Counted from the stretch's first letter, positions 1 through 8,699 are shown. The stretch is 64,000 bases of DNA from Caballeronia sp. dw_276 (GCF_018449635.1 NZ_JAAVUV010000019.1:1-64000), one strand, 5' to 3'. Made by a program: numbers and translations. Notes: a model not told the origin generated them from the letters alone.

Positions 1-543
1 TCTTATCACAATCACTTGCTTCATCTTCATCTTTGGCCACGCGCGGTTGCACAGTTGTTTGTCACAGGCAGCAAGCACTTCACGTCACCGTTTCAACATT
101 ACTTAATTTAACATAAAAAGAATTAGCGAGTTTTAATAAGGGATCCTAAATATCGGTGTCGATCCTGAGGCCCAGGTGTACGTTTTGCCCCCCGGCATCT
201 TTTTTAATTTGACGGCCCCGCGTGGTCGCATCGCCTTACTTGCGCGATGGTCGGCAAGCACAACGCGCAGACTTACACCTGTAAAGGTGATCTAGTAAAT
301 TTCGACGTCGATGCTGCGAGATGTGCCGGTCACAGGTAGATACGTAACCGATCGATCCTCGGCGAATGTGCAACGACCGTCTGCTCCCAATACGCTGCGT
401 TGCGGCCGAGATCCATGGGGATCCCACGCCGCCGATCCCGTTCAAAATAGTCCCTCCGACGCGCAAACCATTCTCGCGCTAACATATTCCCCAGACAAGA
501 CACTGAATCAGCGCCCACTGAATATGAACATTAGCTTTCAATT
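1..543. other. Non-coding stretch at window start
   Basis: No convincing gene is seen. Short overlapping reading frames on both strands lack ribosome binding sites and recognisable motifs. Roughly positions 95-155 are AT-rich, and the last 60 bases before the first gene are moderately AT-rich, so a promoter for the small-gene/luxR run could lie here. A short inverted repeat (CACCT-GTAA-AGGTG, 276-289) is present but has no assigned role. Confidence 0.5.
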
Positions 544-819
544 ATGACCGACACCAAACTCGCCGAATTTGTATGCCCTAGATGCAGCATTCCGATGGAG
601 GACGGCTGGGAACTCCTGGCCGAGGGAGAGATCCACCGCATCAAGTGCCAGGCGTGTCACGTCAATTTCAATGCCCTGATCGTTGAATGTGAAGCGTGTG
701 CGTCCGATGAGTTCGTCACTAGCTTGACCGATCTTGATCCCAAGAACGTGATCTGCTCGAAGTGTGGACATTCAAACTACCGCGACGGGGGCGGTGATGG
801 CGAAGACGCTTTTTTATGA
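544..819 (+). CDS. Small protein with four CxxC pairs (zinc-ribbon-like)
   Basis: A 91-residue protein with four CxxC pairs (Cys11/14, Cys35/38, Cys49/52, Cys71/74), the layout expected for two tandem zinc ribbons. It has no signal peptide or membrane segment, so a cytoplasmic nucleic-acid or protein-binding role is plausible, but I do not recognise the family. The stop lies 23 bases inside the next gene, which suggests translational coupling. Together with the next ORF it precedes the luxR-type gene on the same strand. The protein reading is convincing because of the regular Cys spacing; the function is unknown. Confidence 0.7.
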   Translation: MTDTKLAEFVCPRCSIPMEDGWELLAEGEIHRIKCQACHVNFNALIVECEACASDEFVTSLTDLDPKNVICSKCGHSNYRDGGGDGEDAFL

Positions 820-1057
820 ACGCACGCTAGATGTCGGCGGCGAATACGTAGCGTTGAAGCTTTTCAAGGCATCGCGCGGATATGCGCTTGAACGCCGCAT
901 AGTCGAAGTCGACGATGCGGCATCAGTACAGATTTTGCTCATAAGTAGTCTCGAGGACTTGAATCGATTCGAAAACGCGGACCCCTACCAGAGCCAGATG
1001 GCGTCGTTATATAGCGAGATACGCCATCGGCTGATCAATGGAGGTTTTGCGGATTGA
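797..1057 (+). CDS. Small protein of unknown function, 86 aa
   Basis: An 86-residue soluble protein beginning at the ATG preceded by a G-rich Shine-Dalgarno-like run (GGGGGCGGTG). It overlaps the end of the CxxC protein and ends 27 bases before the luxR-type start. It is rich in charged residues (a conspicuous EVDDAAS segment mid-protein) and has no signal peptide, Cys pair or membrane helix. I do not recognise it. Coupling to its neighbours is the only functional clue: the three genes and the oxygenase behind them probably share one transcript. Confidence 0.6.
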   Translation: MAKTLFYERTLDVGGEYVALKLFKASRGYALERRIVEVDDAASVQILLISSLEDLNRFENADPYQSQMASLYSEIRHRLINGGFAD

Positions 1058-1084
1058 TCCACTATCGAAGGAGATATTTGCCTT

Positions 1085-1825
1085 ATGGAATCAGCGAAAA
1101 CAGCGCTTGCAGTTCATGAACTCTTCGATCATTTGCTCACTGCGGAAGACGAATCAGACGTAGCTCATTATGTTCGGGCAATCGTTTCTGCGCTTGGCGC
1201 TGAATCGTACGTTTTTGTTTCGATGAATCCTGCCGAATCTCCGGCGAGTCGTTCGTCACACCGCTTCCTCATTGGATGCCGGCCGGAATGGTGCCAGCTT
1301 TACAACGCCAACAAATGGTTCATGACGGACCCGTTTTTGGACTATTCGATGAACAACACTGAACCCGTTTGCGGCTCTCAGATTGAAGCGAGTACACCAG
1401 GGCAAAAAGATATGCTGGTCTCGGCTCACGAAAACGGGTTTCGCAGCGGGTTTGTCGTTCCGGTTCATACCAGTGACAAAGAACGCATCGGGGTGCTCTA
1501 CCTTGGATCGGAAAAGTCCGAGGCCGAAGGAGAGCGGATATTCACCGCAAATCGGATGTACTTCCGATCACTTGCAATGGAATTACTAGACTGGTCGATC
1601 AATGCAGCAAAGAATGAGGTCCTGCTTTCGCATTCGATAACGACCAAAGACGTTCGAATCGTTACCCTCTTAAAAAATGGTTTCACCGCCGAAGATATCG
1701 CAAAAGAGATGGACGTGTCGGTACAAACGGTTTACGGCATCTATAAAAAGATTAAGGACAAAGTAGGCGTGTCCCATATTTCAGAGGTGGTGAAGTTTGC
1801 GGAAGTCAATGGTTTGCTTGTATAG
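1085..1825 (+). CDS. LuxR-family regulator with autoinducer-binding domain (no luxI nearby)
   Basis: A 246-residue transcription factor with an N-terminal autoinducer-binding domain (about 15-165) and a C-terminal LuxR-type helix-turn-helix (about 186-246). Residues matching TraR positions W57, Y61, D70 and P71 are present (W69, Y73, D82, P83 with the same spacing). The position of TraR W85 is not a tryptophan, which may mean an altered ligand pocket. A strong AAGGAG site precedes the ATG. No luxI-type synthase lies in the window, so it is a 'solo' on this evidence. The next gene, a membrane oxygenase, starts inside its 3' end and is the obvious regulatory target or partner. Confidence 0.9.
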   Translation: MESAKTALAVHELFDHLLTAEDESDVAHYVRAIVSALGAESYVFVSMNPAESPASRSSHRFLIGCRPEWCQLYNANKWFMTDPFLDYSMNNTEPVCGSQIEASTPGQKDMLVSAHENGFRSGFVVPVHTSDKERIGVLYLGSEKSEAEGERIFTANRMYFRSLAMELLDWSINAAKNEVLLSHSITTKDVRIVTLLKNGFTAEDIAKEMDVSVQTVYGIYKKIKDKVGVSHISEVVKFAEVNGLLV

Positions 1826-2843
1826 GTCTGGGAAAAGCTTCTGGCTGTCGCTAAGCCTTCCTTTGACCTGCGCCCTACTCTCCGCCACGGGGCACGCCTG
1901 GACATTCGTTGCAACTACACTGCTCGTCATCCCTGTGCTCGACGCTTTTGCAGGACGCGGTTCACCTATGCTTGGCGCGCAACTTGAACGTTCGACTGAC
2001 CGACAAATCCCTTGCTGGTTCGCCCTATCTTGGGCGGCTGCGCTCGGCATCGCCGCTTACAAATCAATCACAGCCCCGCCGCTACAATTCATCGGATTGG
2101 TGATTGCTTGCGGCGTGCTGAGTGCAACCGCGATGGCGCATCTGCACGAGCTAGCGCATCGGTCTGCGGTGCCTTGGCGCGCGTTTAGCGATCTGGCGTT
2201 CACAGTAGCTGGCTATCCCCATTACCGCTATGCACACGAGCTGCACCACAGTCACCTTGGCAACCCTCGCTTTGGTTCGACCGCATCTATTGGCACGTCG
2301 TCTTGGTATCACGCGGGGAGGTCCTACATCCTTGCGCTGAAGGCATCACTCGATCCCTCTTCCTACAAAAGTCGGACTGTCCCTCGCCGTTTGTTGATGC
2401 ATTTCTTTGTCATGCTGCTGCTTTTGATGGCCCCGCTCGTTCTGGGTGCGTGGCAGGTGGCGATATTCATGCTCGGATACGCGTTAATCAGCGCCTTTAT
2501 CGTTGAGACCGTCGGATATATGCAGCACTACGGGTTTGCTGACCAGAGTCAAAGCGACGCCATTCATTCCTGGGACGTTGATTTCTGGTTATCAAATTGC
2601 CTGCTCATCAACAACGGATACCACGGGATCCACCACGACGACGGAAATACGCCCTACTCGCAGCTCGCTCCAACAATTGCCACGCTACCTGGTGGCTACT
2701 TTCACATGCTCTGGCTAAGTCTCGTGCCTCCACTATGGTTCTCAGTGATGGACAGACGCGTCCGAGTGCTATCCAAGCGACGGCGCAGGCAGCATGTCGG
2801 TCTCCAAGATCAGCTTCGCCGCTACCCCGGCGAGGTAAGTTGA
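1809..2843 (+). CDS. AlkB-like membrane di-iron oxygenase / fatty acid desaturase
   Basis: A 344-residue polytopic membrane protein of the histidine-box oxygenase/desaturase superfamily. His clusters lie at 113-118 (HELAHR), 138-147 (H...HELHH) and 272-276 (HGIHH), plus the alkane-hydroxylase-like ETVGYMQHYG at 233-242. The order is closer to AlkB-type hydroxylases than to soluble desaturases. It would bind two irons and oxidise a hydrophobic substrate such as an alkyl chain or fatty acyl group in the inner membrane. The chosen ATG overlaps the luxR-type gene by 17 bases; an in-frame TTG four codons earlier is also possible. The last 25 codons overlap the convergent selU gene. Substrate unknown. 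Confidence 0.8.
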   Translation: MVCLYRSGKSFWLSLSLPLTCALLSATGHAWTFVATTLLVIPVLDAFAGRGSPMLGAQLERSTDRQIPCWFALSWAAALGIAAYKSITAPPLQFIGLVIACGVLSATAMAHLHELAHRSAVPWRAFSDLAFTVAGYPHYRYAHELHHSHLGNPRFGSTASIGTSSWYHAGRSYILALKASLDPSSYKSRTVPRRLLMHFFVMLLLLMAPLVLGAWQVAIFMLGYALISAFIVETVGYMQHYGFADQSQSDAIHSWDVDFWLSNCLLINNGYHGIHHDDGNTPYSQLAPTIATLPGGYFHMLWLSLVPPLWFSVMDRRVRVLSKRRRRQHVGLQDQLRRYPGEVS

Positions 2844-3845
2844 TTCCAGGGTATCCAGGTAAATGTCAGTGACCTCTCCCAACTTGCCGTAGTTCTTGTT
2901 GGTGGATCGGGCGTACGCAGGATCGTAATGGTCAACCATAATGCTCTCGAAAAGCGCGTCGATATTGCCGCGTTCAGCCAGCTCCTTCCAAGTTGTTACC
3001 GTAGTACCACCGACCAGTGGTTTGAGATAGCTCAGCTTTTCAACCAGGGCGACCGGATCTTTTCCGAAGTGCGGATATTCTCGATGCCACATCGAGACGC
3101 GCTCTGCCATTGATGTGTGCACCGAGAATAGACGTGAATGATGCATCGCCTCGAACAATGAAGTAGGAAGTTGCACTTGGCCGATTTTCTTGCTTTCGCT
3201 TTCGATCCAAACAGGTTTGGCAGAATCGAGTCGGCTTATCTCTTCCAACAAAAGTGTGTCGAAATACTTTTGACTGGGTTGAGGATGCCCAGGGATGCCG
3301 CCGATGATAGAGCCACGGTGCGAGGCTAGCGCCTCGAGATCGAGTATTTGCGCCCCAGCTTGACGCAGCGCATGAAGCAATCGCGTCTTTCCGCATCCCG
3401 TCGGCCCCGAAAGAACATTGAAGCGCAACTTGGTCGGAACATCTTCGAGTGTCGCTCTTACCCAATTCCGGTACCCCTTCCACCCTGTCGGCAGTCGTTG
3501 GACCTTGTAGCCAATTGTCTCCAGAGCGTCTGTCCACAGCTTGCTGCGCTTGCCGCCGCGAAAGCAATAGACAAGGATCGTGGCACGCTTGCTAGTTCGG
3601 AAAAACGGAAGCTCCAAATGCCTAGCTATATTCCTGAGTGAATAAGCGACCCCGATTTGGTACGCGCGCATTGGATCGGTTCGATGGGTCGTTCCAACCT
3701 CTGCATATTCGTCGTCGAACACCACAGGAAGATTGATCGCTCCCGGTACGTGATCCTCCTTAAACTCCCGCGGGCTTCGGGCGTCGATGATCAAGTCGAA
3801 AGTCTTCAATGTCTCCAGGTCATACATAGTTGATCCCATCACCAT
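2769..3845 (-). CDS. selU: tRNA 2-selenouridine synthase (rhodanese plus P-loop)
   Basis: A 358-residue SelU/MnmH/YbbB homologue. It has an N-terminal rhodanese domain with the active cysteine C94 in VYCFRGGKRS, and a Walker A loop GPTGCGKT (147-154) that starts the second domain. The known enzyme replaces sulfur by selenium in mnm5s2U34 of tRNA via a geranylated intermediate, using selenophosphate. Length agrees with the family. The first ATG is given; an in-frame ATG six codons later would place MYDLETL at the N-terminus and is equally possible. It is transcribed toward the oxygenase gene and overlaps its 3' end by 75 bases. No selD is nearby. Confidence 0.92.
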   Translation of the reverse strand: MVMGSTMYDLETLKTFDLIIDARSPREFKEDHVPGAINLPVVFDDEYAEVGTTHRTDPMRAYQIGVAYSLRNIARHLELPFFRTSKRATILVYCFRGGKRSKLWTDALETIGYKVQRLPTGWKGYRNWVRATLEDVPTKLRFNVLSGPTGCGKTRLLHALRQAGAQILDLEALASHRGSIIGGIPGHPQPSQKYFDTLLLEEISRLDSAKPVWIESESKKIGQVQLPTSLFEAMHHSRLFSVHTSMAERVSMWHREYPHFGKDPVALVEKLSYLKPLVGGTTVTTWKELAERGNIDALFESIMVDHYDPAYARSTNKNYGKLGEVTDIYLDTLESTYLAGVAAKLILETDMLPAPSLG

Positions 3846-4226
3846 AGCAACGTAATTAAGTCAATACTAAACGGACCCGCACCGTTACTAACGGCAGTCG
3901 AGCTACCATGTATCCAACGCATGCCGGGACCACTTTAGCATTTGAAGCGCGTTACGCTGCCCCGATTCGAACGCCTGGGGCTCCATGGCGTACGGACGCA
4001 GCGACGTCCTCGCGTCTTTCACCACAGCCCCCGGCATGTTACAGATTGATACACGCGTGAAGATTAAATCAGTTGAATCAACCTAACAATCGTGTTCTCA
4101 TGTCTCATGAATCGTATCAAACGTTAAATGATTCATGTTATTCATGAGAATGTAGGACCGAAAGGTGGAAAACTGAGAACTCTCGTGGCATTACTCCTTG
4201 CTGTTCGAACGACAGCAAGGAATGAA
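3846..4226. other. Intergenic region between selU and the conjugation block
   Basis: About 380 bases separating the divergent selU and the first + strand gene of the conjugation block. It is AT-rich next to selU (3845-3890) and again at 4060-4140, fitting two divergent promoters. The middle (about 3950-4040) is GC-rich and can form small hairpins (GCCCC/GGGGC and GACGC/GCGTC arms on the - strand). It contains a TTCGAAT string reminiscent of a tRNA T-loop, but no cloverleaf could be built. Confidence 0.4.
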
Positions 4227-4526
4227 ATGTTGACTTTGACCAAGAGAGATCTCGCTGTCCTTGACGGAGCCCAACCGGAATACGAAGTGTTCTTGGTTGA
4301 GACAGCCGAAAAATTAGAGGATGACGAGCGTGATGGATGGTGGCTGATGAATGTGAAGATACCTAGCGAGTCAAAGATCTACGTCGTCCAAACCGCGCTG
4401 GGACGCACGAAGCTCTGGAAGCGCCTTGATATTGCCGTCGAGTTCATCAAGGAGACTTGCCCGCGGGTCAGCCAAGTGCACGTCCTCCTTCACAAAGAGA
4501 CCACGAAAGAAGTCCACAAAAGCTAA
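4227..4526 (+). CDS. Small hypothetical protein at the head of the transfer block, 99 aa
   Basis: A 99-residue acidic soluble protein. The start was chosen at the ATG preceded by AAGG six bases upstream, giving MLTLTKRDLAVLDG; longer forms upstream have no ribosome binding site. It contains an acidic stretch (ETAEKLEDDERDGWW) and no signal peptide or membrane helix. I do not recognise the family. It is the first gene of the long + strand conjugation block and lies 43 bases before the TrbM-like gene, so a role in the element's regulation or maintenance is a guess from position only. Confidence 0.65.
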   Translation: MLTLTKRDLAVLDGAQPEYEVFLVETAEKLEDDERDGWWLMNVKIPSESKIYVVQTALGRTKLWKRLDIAVEFIKETCPRVSQVHVLLHKETTKEVHKS

Positions 4527-4569
4527 AGCGGTTGATGCCGGTGCTACTAACACCGGCATCAACCTAACC

Positions 4570-5235
4570 ATGACCGGAATTGTCGAGACCCAAATGGCTA
4601 ACTCCATTATAGGTGGGAAAGCTCGTCCCTTGAAAAACGGCCGATACCAACCTCTCATCTTCATCTGCGGCGTCATTCCTGCTCTCACGACGCCCTCCCA
4701 TGCGTTCGCAGACGCCTGGGGCTGCCAAGTTCTGTTATGCCTAGCAGACCCACGAGGCCCAGAAGCAGAGGCCGCATGCAAGCCTCCCATCGAAAAGCTG
4801 TGGGACGCGCTTGAACACGGAAAGCCTTTTCCTACTTGCGATCTCAACAGCAGCGCCGCTGATTTGCCTCCCGACGTAAAGTCGCAGCTTCCGGCTAGTG
4901 CGCTTTCGGCTGGGCAGGGGACCGATGCCCAAAACGTCGGCGCCGGCTTAAACTATTGCAGCCCAAATTTACTCTATTGGGGGCCGCCGGATCAAAGCAC
5001 CTTGACTTGCAGTGCACGGGGCGCCATCAACGTCACCATCGATAACACTTTGTTCACAAGGGTTTGGTGGGGCGTCAACGGAAGAACATCAACCACAGAA
5101 TTTTATGGTCAGGGCTCAACGACGACTCCTTACGACCCGGCTACGTCCGCCCAGCAGTTCCTTTCTCAAGGCCAATCCGATATCCCGCAAACCGATGCAG
5201 GAACACATGGTGATGGCGGAGGCGGTAATCACTGA
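4570..5235 (+). CDS. TrbM-like conjugal transfer protein
   Basis: A 221-residue exported protein. After a hydrophobic signal segment (about 28-46, ending ...PSHAFA) comes the TrbM hallmark: a WGC...LCLADPRGP...AC.PPI.KLW..L..GKPFP.C pattern, with paired cysteines likely to form disulfides. Known TrbM proteins are periplasmic accessory factors of P-type conjugation systems. The start could also be the ATG eight codons further on (4594). The C-terminal part after residue 130 is Gly/Ser/Thr-rich and ends in GDGGGGNH. It lies upstream of topB, consistent with a transfer-block leader gene. Confidence 0.75.
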   Translation: MTGIVETQMANSIIGGKARPLKNGRYQPLIFICGVIPALTTPSHAFADAWGCQVLLCLADPRGPEAEAACKPPIEKLWDALEHGKPFPTCDLNSSAADLPPDVKSQLPASALSAGQGTDAQNVGAGLNYCSPNLLYWGPPDQSTLTCSARGAINVTIDNTLFTRVWWGVNGRTSTTEFYGQGSTTTPYDPATSAQQFLSQGQSDIPQTDAGTHGDGGGGNH

Positions 5236-5349
5236 ACAAAGCCGTCAACGGCACTTGAATCAGGTCGTCAGGGTTGATGAACCTCAGCATTACATTATTC
5301 ATTTTCACGTTTTTCCATACTCCATTAGTACTGCTAATAGGATAAAAAG

Positions 5350-7461
5350 ATGCGGCGATTGTTCGTTGGCGAGAAGTCAAGTCTTGTTCAAGCCGTGGTG
5401 GCAGTCTTGCCAGGCACGTCCCGTCGTGACGGTGTGGTGACCTATATCGGTGACGATGCGTTCGTGCCGCTCGCCGGTCACGCACTCGAACAGGCGATGC
5501 CAGATGAATATCTTGCTGACGACGTACCGCGTACCAAAAACGGTTCCAAGATTTGGCGGTATGAGGATCTCCCGATCGTGCCGACTGACTGGTTAATGGC
5601 GCCACGTGGTGATTTGGAGCGCAACGTCCGCGCGGTTGAAAAACTATTGTCGGAGGTCGATCAGGTCGTGCATCTGGGCGACCCTGATGAAGAAGGCCAG
5701 CTTCTGGTGGATGAGGTTCTGATCTATCTCGGCAACACCAAGCCCGTGCTACGGCTGCTGGTCAACGATTACAACCCGGCCAAAGTCCGTCAGGCACTTG
5801 ACTCGATGCACAGCAATGAAGAGCCGCAGTTTCGCGCATGGTTCTCGTGGGCACTCGCGCGATCGCGCTATGACTGGCTCTTAGGTCTGAACTTGACGCG
5901 TGCTGCGACGTTACGCGCTTGTGAGCTCGGATTCGACGGCGTGTTGACCGTCGGGAGCGTCCAAACCCCTACTCTCATGATCGTGTACGGACGCGACCGC
6001 GCTATCGAGATGTTCAAGCCGACCGCCTATTTCACCATCGCGGCGAAGGTGCAGCATGAGAACGGACTGTTTGTCGCCAACTGGAAGGCAGGCGAGGACC
6101 AAGCCAGTTTGGACGATGCCGGCCGCTTGATCGACGAACCCCTTGCGCGTGCCCTTGTCACCCGTTTGCATAACCAACCAGCCGAGATTTCCGCATACGA
6201 CAAGTCGTCCAAGCGTGAAGCGCCGCCGTTGCCTTTGTCGCTCAACGAATTGACGGTGGCCGCGTGCGGCAAGTTCGGCCACACCGGTGACGAAGTGTTG
6301 GCTGCGGCGCAAGTACTGTATGAGCGTTACAAAGTCACGAGCTACCCGCGCACTGAGAACCGTTATCTGTCGGAGGCGCAGCACGATGAAGCGCAGTCGG
6401 TGCTGGAGTCGGTTAGCCAGAACGTTCCCGGACTCGGCTCGTTGATCGGCCGCGCCGACACGACGCACAGGTCGGCCGCATTTGACGATAAGAAGATGGA
6501 CGGCCAGGCGCACCATGGCATTGTGCCGACCGTATGCGTTACGGACTTGTCCGCACTGACGGAGATCGAGCGCAACGTGTACGACCTGGTCGTGCGCAGC
6601 TACCTTGCCCAGTTCTTCGAGCACGCCGTCTTCATGCAAACCCGCATTGAGGTTTCATGTGCGGGCGAGCGCCTCACCGCAACCGGCAAGACGCCGGTGT
6701 CGGCCGGCTGGCGTGAGGTCTATGCGCCGCACGAGGACGCAGCCCCGCAAACGCCAGTCGACGGCGAAACGGATGACGGCAAACAGACACTCCCGGACGT
6801 GGCGCAGGGCGACCCCGCAAAGTGCGTAGCGTGTGACACCACGAGCCGATCGACGAAGCCCCCTGCCCGCTTTGATGAAGCCTCGTTGCTCACGGCGATG
6901 ATCGACCTTCATAAATTCACGACCGACCCGGCCGCCAAGGCGCGTCTGAAAGAGGGCAAAGGCATCGGCACCAGCGCCACGCGCGCCGGAATCATCAAGG
7001 ATCTGCGCGAGCGTGAATTCCTCGTGATCGCAAAGGGCACAAAAAACAGGCTGACGTGTAGTGCGAGCGGCCGTGGGTTGCTCAACGCGCTTCCTGGTCC
7101 AGTCAAGGATCCGACGATGGCCGGCATGTTCAAAATCGCGCTCGACGCGGTGGCAAGCGGGCAAGTCACGTACGACCAGTTCATCGAACGCAACGTCGCC
7201 TTCGTCACCAAGGTGATCGCCGGCTTGCGAGGCTCGGCGATGAATTTGCCCATGGCGCCCGCGCCGACGTGTCCGAAGTGCGCATCAGGCCGCTTGCGTC
7301 GCATCACTGGCAATGACGGCCATTTTTGGGGTTGTTCGCATTTCAAGGCGGAACCCAAGTGCTCCGCGTCCTATCCGGACCGTGACGGTGCACCGGATTT
7401 CACACCGAAACTAAAGCCCAAGAGTAAGGGCCTTGGATTCAAGAAAGTGGGGGCGATGTGA
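5350..7461 (+). CDS. topB: DNA topoisomerase III (type IA)
   Basis: A 703-residue type IA topoisomerase. The Toprim domain begins at VGEKSS (6-11) and carries the acidic DPDEEGQ motif at 111-117. The catalytic tyrosine is Y332 in SYPRTENRY. A C-terminal zinc finger (CPKC...C...C, about 648-678) follows. It nicks and passes single strands; plasmid-borne copies (TraE-type) commonly accompany conjugation systems and help resolve transferred DNA. The stop overlaps the ATG of the next small ORF (TGATG). Length and motif order fit the family. The gene directly precedes the virB cluster and reads as part of the same operon. Confidence 0.95.
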   Translation: MRRLFVGEKSSLVQAVVAVLPGTSRRDGVVTYIGDDAFVPLAGHALEQAMPDEYLADDVPRTKNGSKIWRYEDLPIVPTDWLMAPRGDLERNVRAVEKLLSEVDQVVHLGDPDEEGQLLVDEVLIYLGNTKPVLRLLVNDYNPAKVRQALDSMHSNEEPQFRAWFSWALARSRYDWLLGLNLTRAATLRACELGFDGVLTVGSVQTPTLMIVYGRDRAIEMFKPTAYFTIAAKVQHENGLFVANWKAGEDQASLDDAGRLIDEPLARALVTRLHNQPAEISAYDKSSKREAPPLPLSLNELTVAACGKFGHTGDEVLAAAQVLYERYKVTSYPRTENRYLSEAQHDEAQSVLESVSQNVPGLGSLIGRADTTHRSAAFDDKKMDGQAHHGIVPTVCVTDLSALTEIERNVYDLVVRSYLAQFFEHAVFMQTRIEVSCAGERLTATGKTPVSAGWREVYAPHEDAAPQTPVDGETDDGKQTLPDVAQGDPAKCVACDTTSRSTKPPARFDEASLLTAMIDLHKFTTDPAAKARLKEGKGIGTSATRAGIIKDLREREFLVIAKGTKNRLTCSASGRGLLNALPGPVKDPTMAGMFKIALDAVASGQVTYDQFIERNVAFVTKVIAGLRGSAMNLPMAPAPTCPKCASGRLRRITGNDGHFWGCSHFKAEPKCSASYPDRDGAPDFTPKLKPKSKGLGFKKVGAM

Positions 7462-7667
7462 TGTCCAAACAACCCAAACAAGACCGGATATGGGATTTTG
7501 CGACAGAAGCGTACTTGCCGTTAGATGATGATAAGCAAGCAACTGGACATACGTTGATCTTGGGCGCGACCAGCTGCGGGAAAACGACATTTTTGAAAGC
7601 GTTTCTGAGTCCAGAAGCAGCTCAGTCGGAAACGGATCCGGACGCTGAGTGCGAACCCGCGCAATGA
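7461..7667 (+). CDS. VirB4-like P-loop microprotein, 68 aa
   Basis: A 68-residue ORF overlapping topB (TGATG) and virB1 (ATGA). Its central segment, GHTLILGATSCGKTTFL, matches the Walker A region of VirB4 in this same cluster (GHTLILGATGTGKTTLQ, residues 424-440), and the lead-in (WDF...LP.DDD versus FDF...LPDQDN) also aligns. No Walker B, arginine finger or other ATPase motif follows. It is therefore either a relic of a duplicated virB4 or a real small ATP-binding or regulatory peptide. The tight coupling on both sides argues that it is translated. Its codons look less GC-rich than those of its neighbours. I know of no described counterpart. Confidence 0.6.
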   Translation: MSKQPKQDRIWDFATEAYLPLDDDKQATGHTLILGATSCGKTTFLKAFLSPEAAQSETDPDAECEPAQ

Positions 7668-8332
7668 CGCCCGTCGATTTCAACACGCTCGCGCAGCAAT
7701 GCGCGCCTGCAGTACATCCGACGACTTTGCAGGCGGTTGTTCGCACAGAGTCGGGTTTCAACCCATTTGCGATCGGTGTCGTAGGAGGTCGCCTGGTGCG
7801 TCAGCCGCAGAATCGCGATGAAGCGGTGGCGACAGTTAAGGCGCTCGACGCGGCCGGCTGGAACTACAGCATGGGCTTAAGCCAGGTCAATCGCTACAAC
7901 CTCTCGAGATATGGCATGGATGCGAATGCTGCATTTGATCCTTGCACGAACCTGCGCGCTGGCGCGGCGATCTTGTCGGACTGTTATAGCCGGGCGTCAG
8001 CCCGTATGGGTGCTGGCCAGGACGCATTGCGCGCGGCGTTCAGCTGCTACTACAGCGGGAATTTTAAGCGTGGATTTGTTCGCGATTTGGGAACATCGAG
8101 CTACGTCCAGCGCATTGTTTCCTTCGTAGCGTCGACAGACCCGGAAACGGCTAAGGGAGACGTTCGGCCCATTGCTGTCGTGCCAGTCGCTACGCCCGAG
8201 ACCGTGCGGCAAACCGTGCCGCGACTCGACCCTGATACAGGGGCACCGGCAGCGATTGGAACGCCTTCGACATCCCGGCGTGCGCAGCCCGAACATACCC
8301 ACCCATCCTGGGACACATTCGGAGATTTTTGA
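7664..8332 (+). CDS. virB1: VirB1-like lytic transglycosylase
   Basis: A 222-residue SLT-fold murein hydrolase that opens peptidoglycan for assembly of the secretion channel. The catalytic Glu is E29 in VVRTESGFNPFAIGVVGG; the conserved SMGLSQVN segment and a downstream SCYYSGN motif complete the lysozyme-like domain (about 8-150). The remainder is a Pro/Thr-rich tail. No classical signal peptide is visible, as in several VirB1 proteins. The ATG overlaps the stop of the P-loop microprotein. It is the first of the canonical virB genes here. Confidence 0.9.
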   Translation: MTPVDFNTLAQQCAPAVHPTTLQAVVRTESGFNPFAIGVVGGRLVRQPQNRDEAVATVKALDAAGWNYSMGLSQVNRYNLSRYGMDANAAFDPCTNLRAGAAILSDCYSRASARMGAGQDALRAAFSCYYSGNFKRGFVRDLGTSSYVQRIVSFVASTDPETAKGDVRPIAVVPVATPETVRQTVPRLDPDTGAPAAIGTPSTSRRAQPEHTHPSWDTFGDF

Positions 8333-8393
8333 ACCTTTGATCCAGCACTCTCTTTCTTCGCAACCAAATCACTAACTTGTTATCAGGACAACT

Positions 8394-8699
8394 ATGAAAC
8401 GTACCAAACTATTATCCCTGCTTGTACCGCCGTTGCTTGGCTTTGCAGTATCCCTGGTAAGCGCAAGCGCGCATGCAGGCGGCCTGACAGCCGGGACCAG
8501 CGCGATCACCAATTTTGAAGTTTGGTTCTTTACGATTTGCGGAATTCTCGCGATTTGCTACCTGCTCTGGGTCGGGATTCAGTGCTGGAGCAACAAGGCC
8601 GACTGGGTGCATGATTTTGGTGGCGCCATTGCCAAGGTTGCGGCCGTAGGCTCCGTTCCGGTTCTTGCAGCATGGGCCTGGACCGTTTTCGGATCATGA
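8394..8699 (+). CDS. virB2: VirB2-like major pilin
   Basis: A 101-residue pilin precursor. A long signal sequence (about 1-29, ending SASAHA) is followed by a short mature protein with two hydrophobic segments (about 43-62 and 76-97), the standard VirB2/TrbC layout. It should be processed and assembled into the conjugative pilus. The ATG lies 62 bases after virB1, with a Shine-Dalgarno-like CAGGA upstream, the largest gap in this part of the operon, which may reflect a need for independent, higher translation of the pilin. The stop overlaps virB3 by ATGA. Confidence 0.9.
   Translation: MKRTKLLSLLVPPLLGFAVSLVSASAHAGGLTAGTSAITNFEVWFFTICGILAICYLLWVGIQCWSNKADWVHDFGGAIAKVAAVGSVPVLAAWAWTVFGS

Noticed and set aside
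271..290. Inverted repeat CACCT-GTAA-AGGTG as a possible lux box
   Set aside because: Arms are too short and the spacing does not fit the ~20-bp ACCTGT-N8-ACAGGT pattern; nothing ties it to the LuxR-type protein.
3950..4040. tRNA-like TTCGAAT string in the selU upstream region
   Set aside because: T-stem pairing fails (AGGCG versus CGGGG) and no acceptor or anticodon arm can be formed on either strand.
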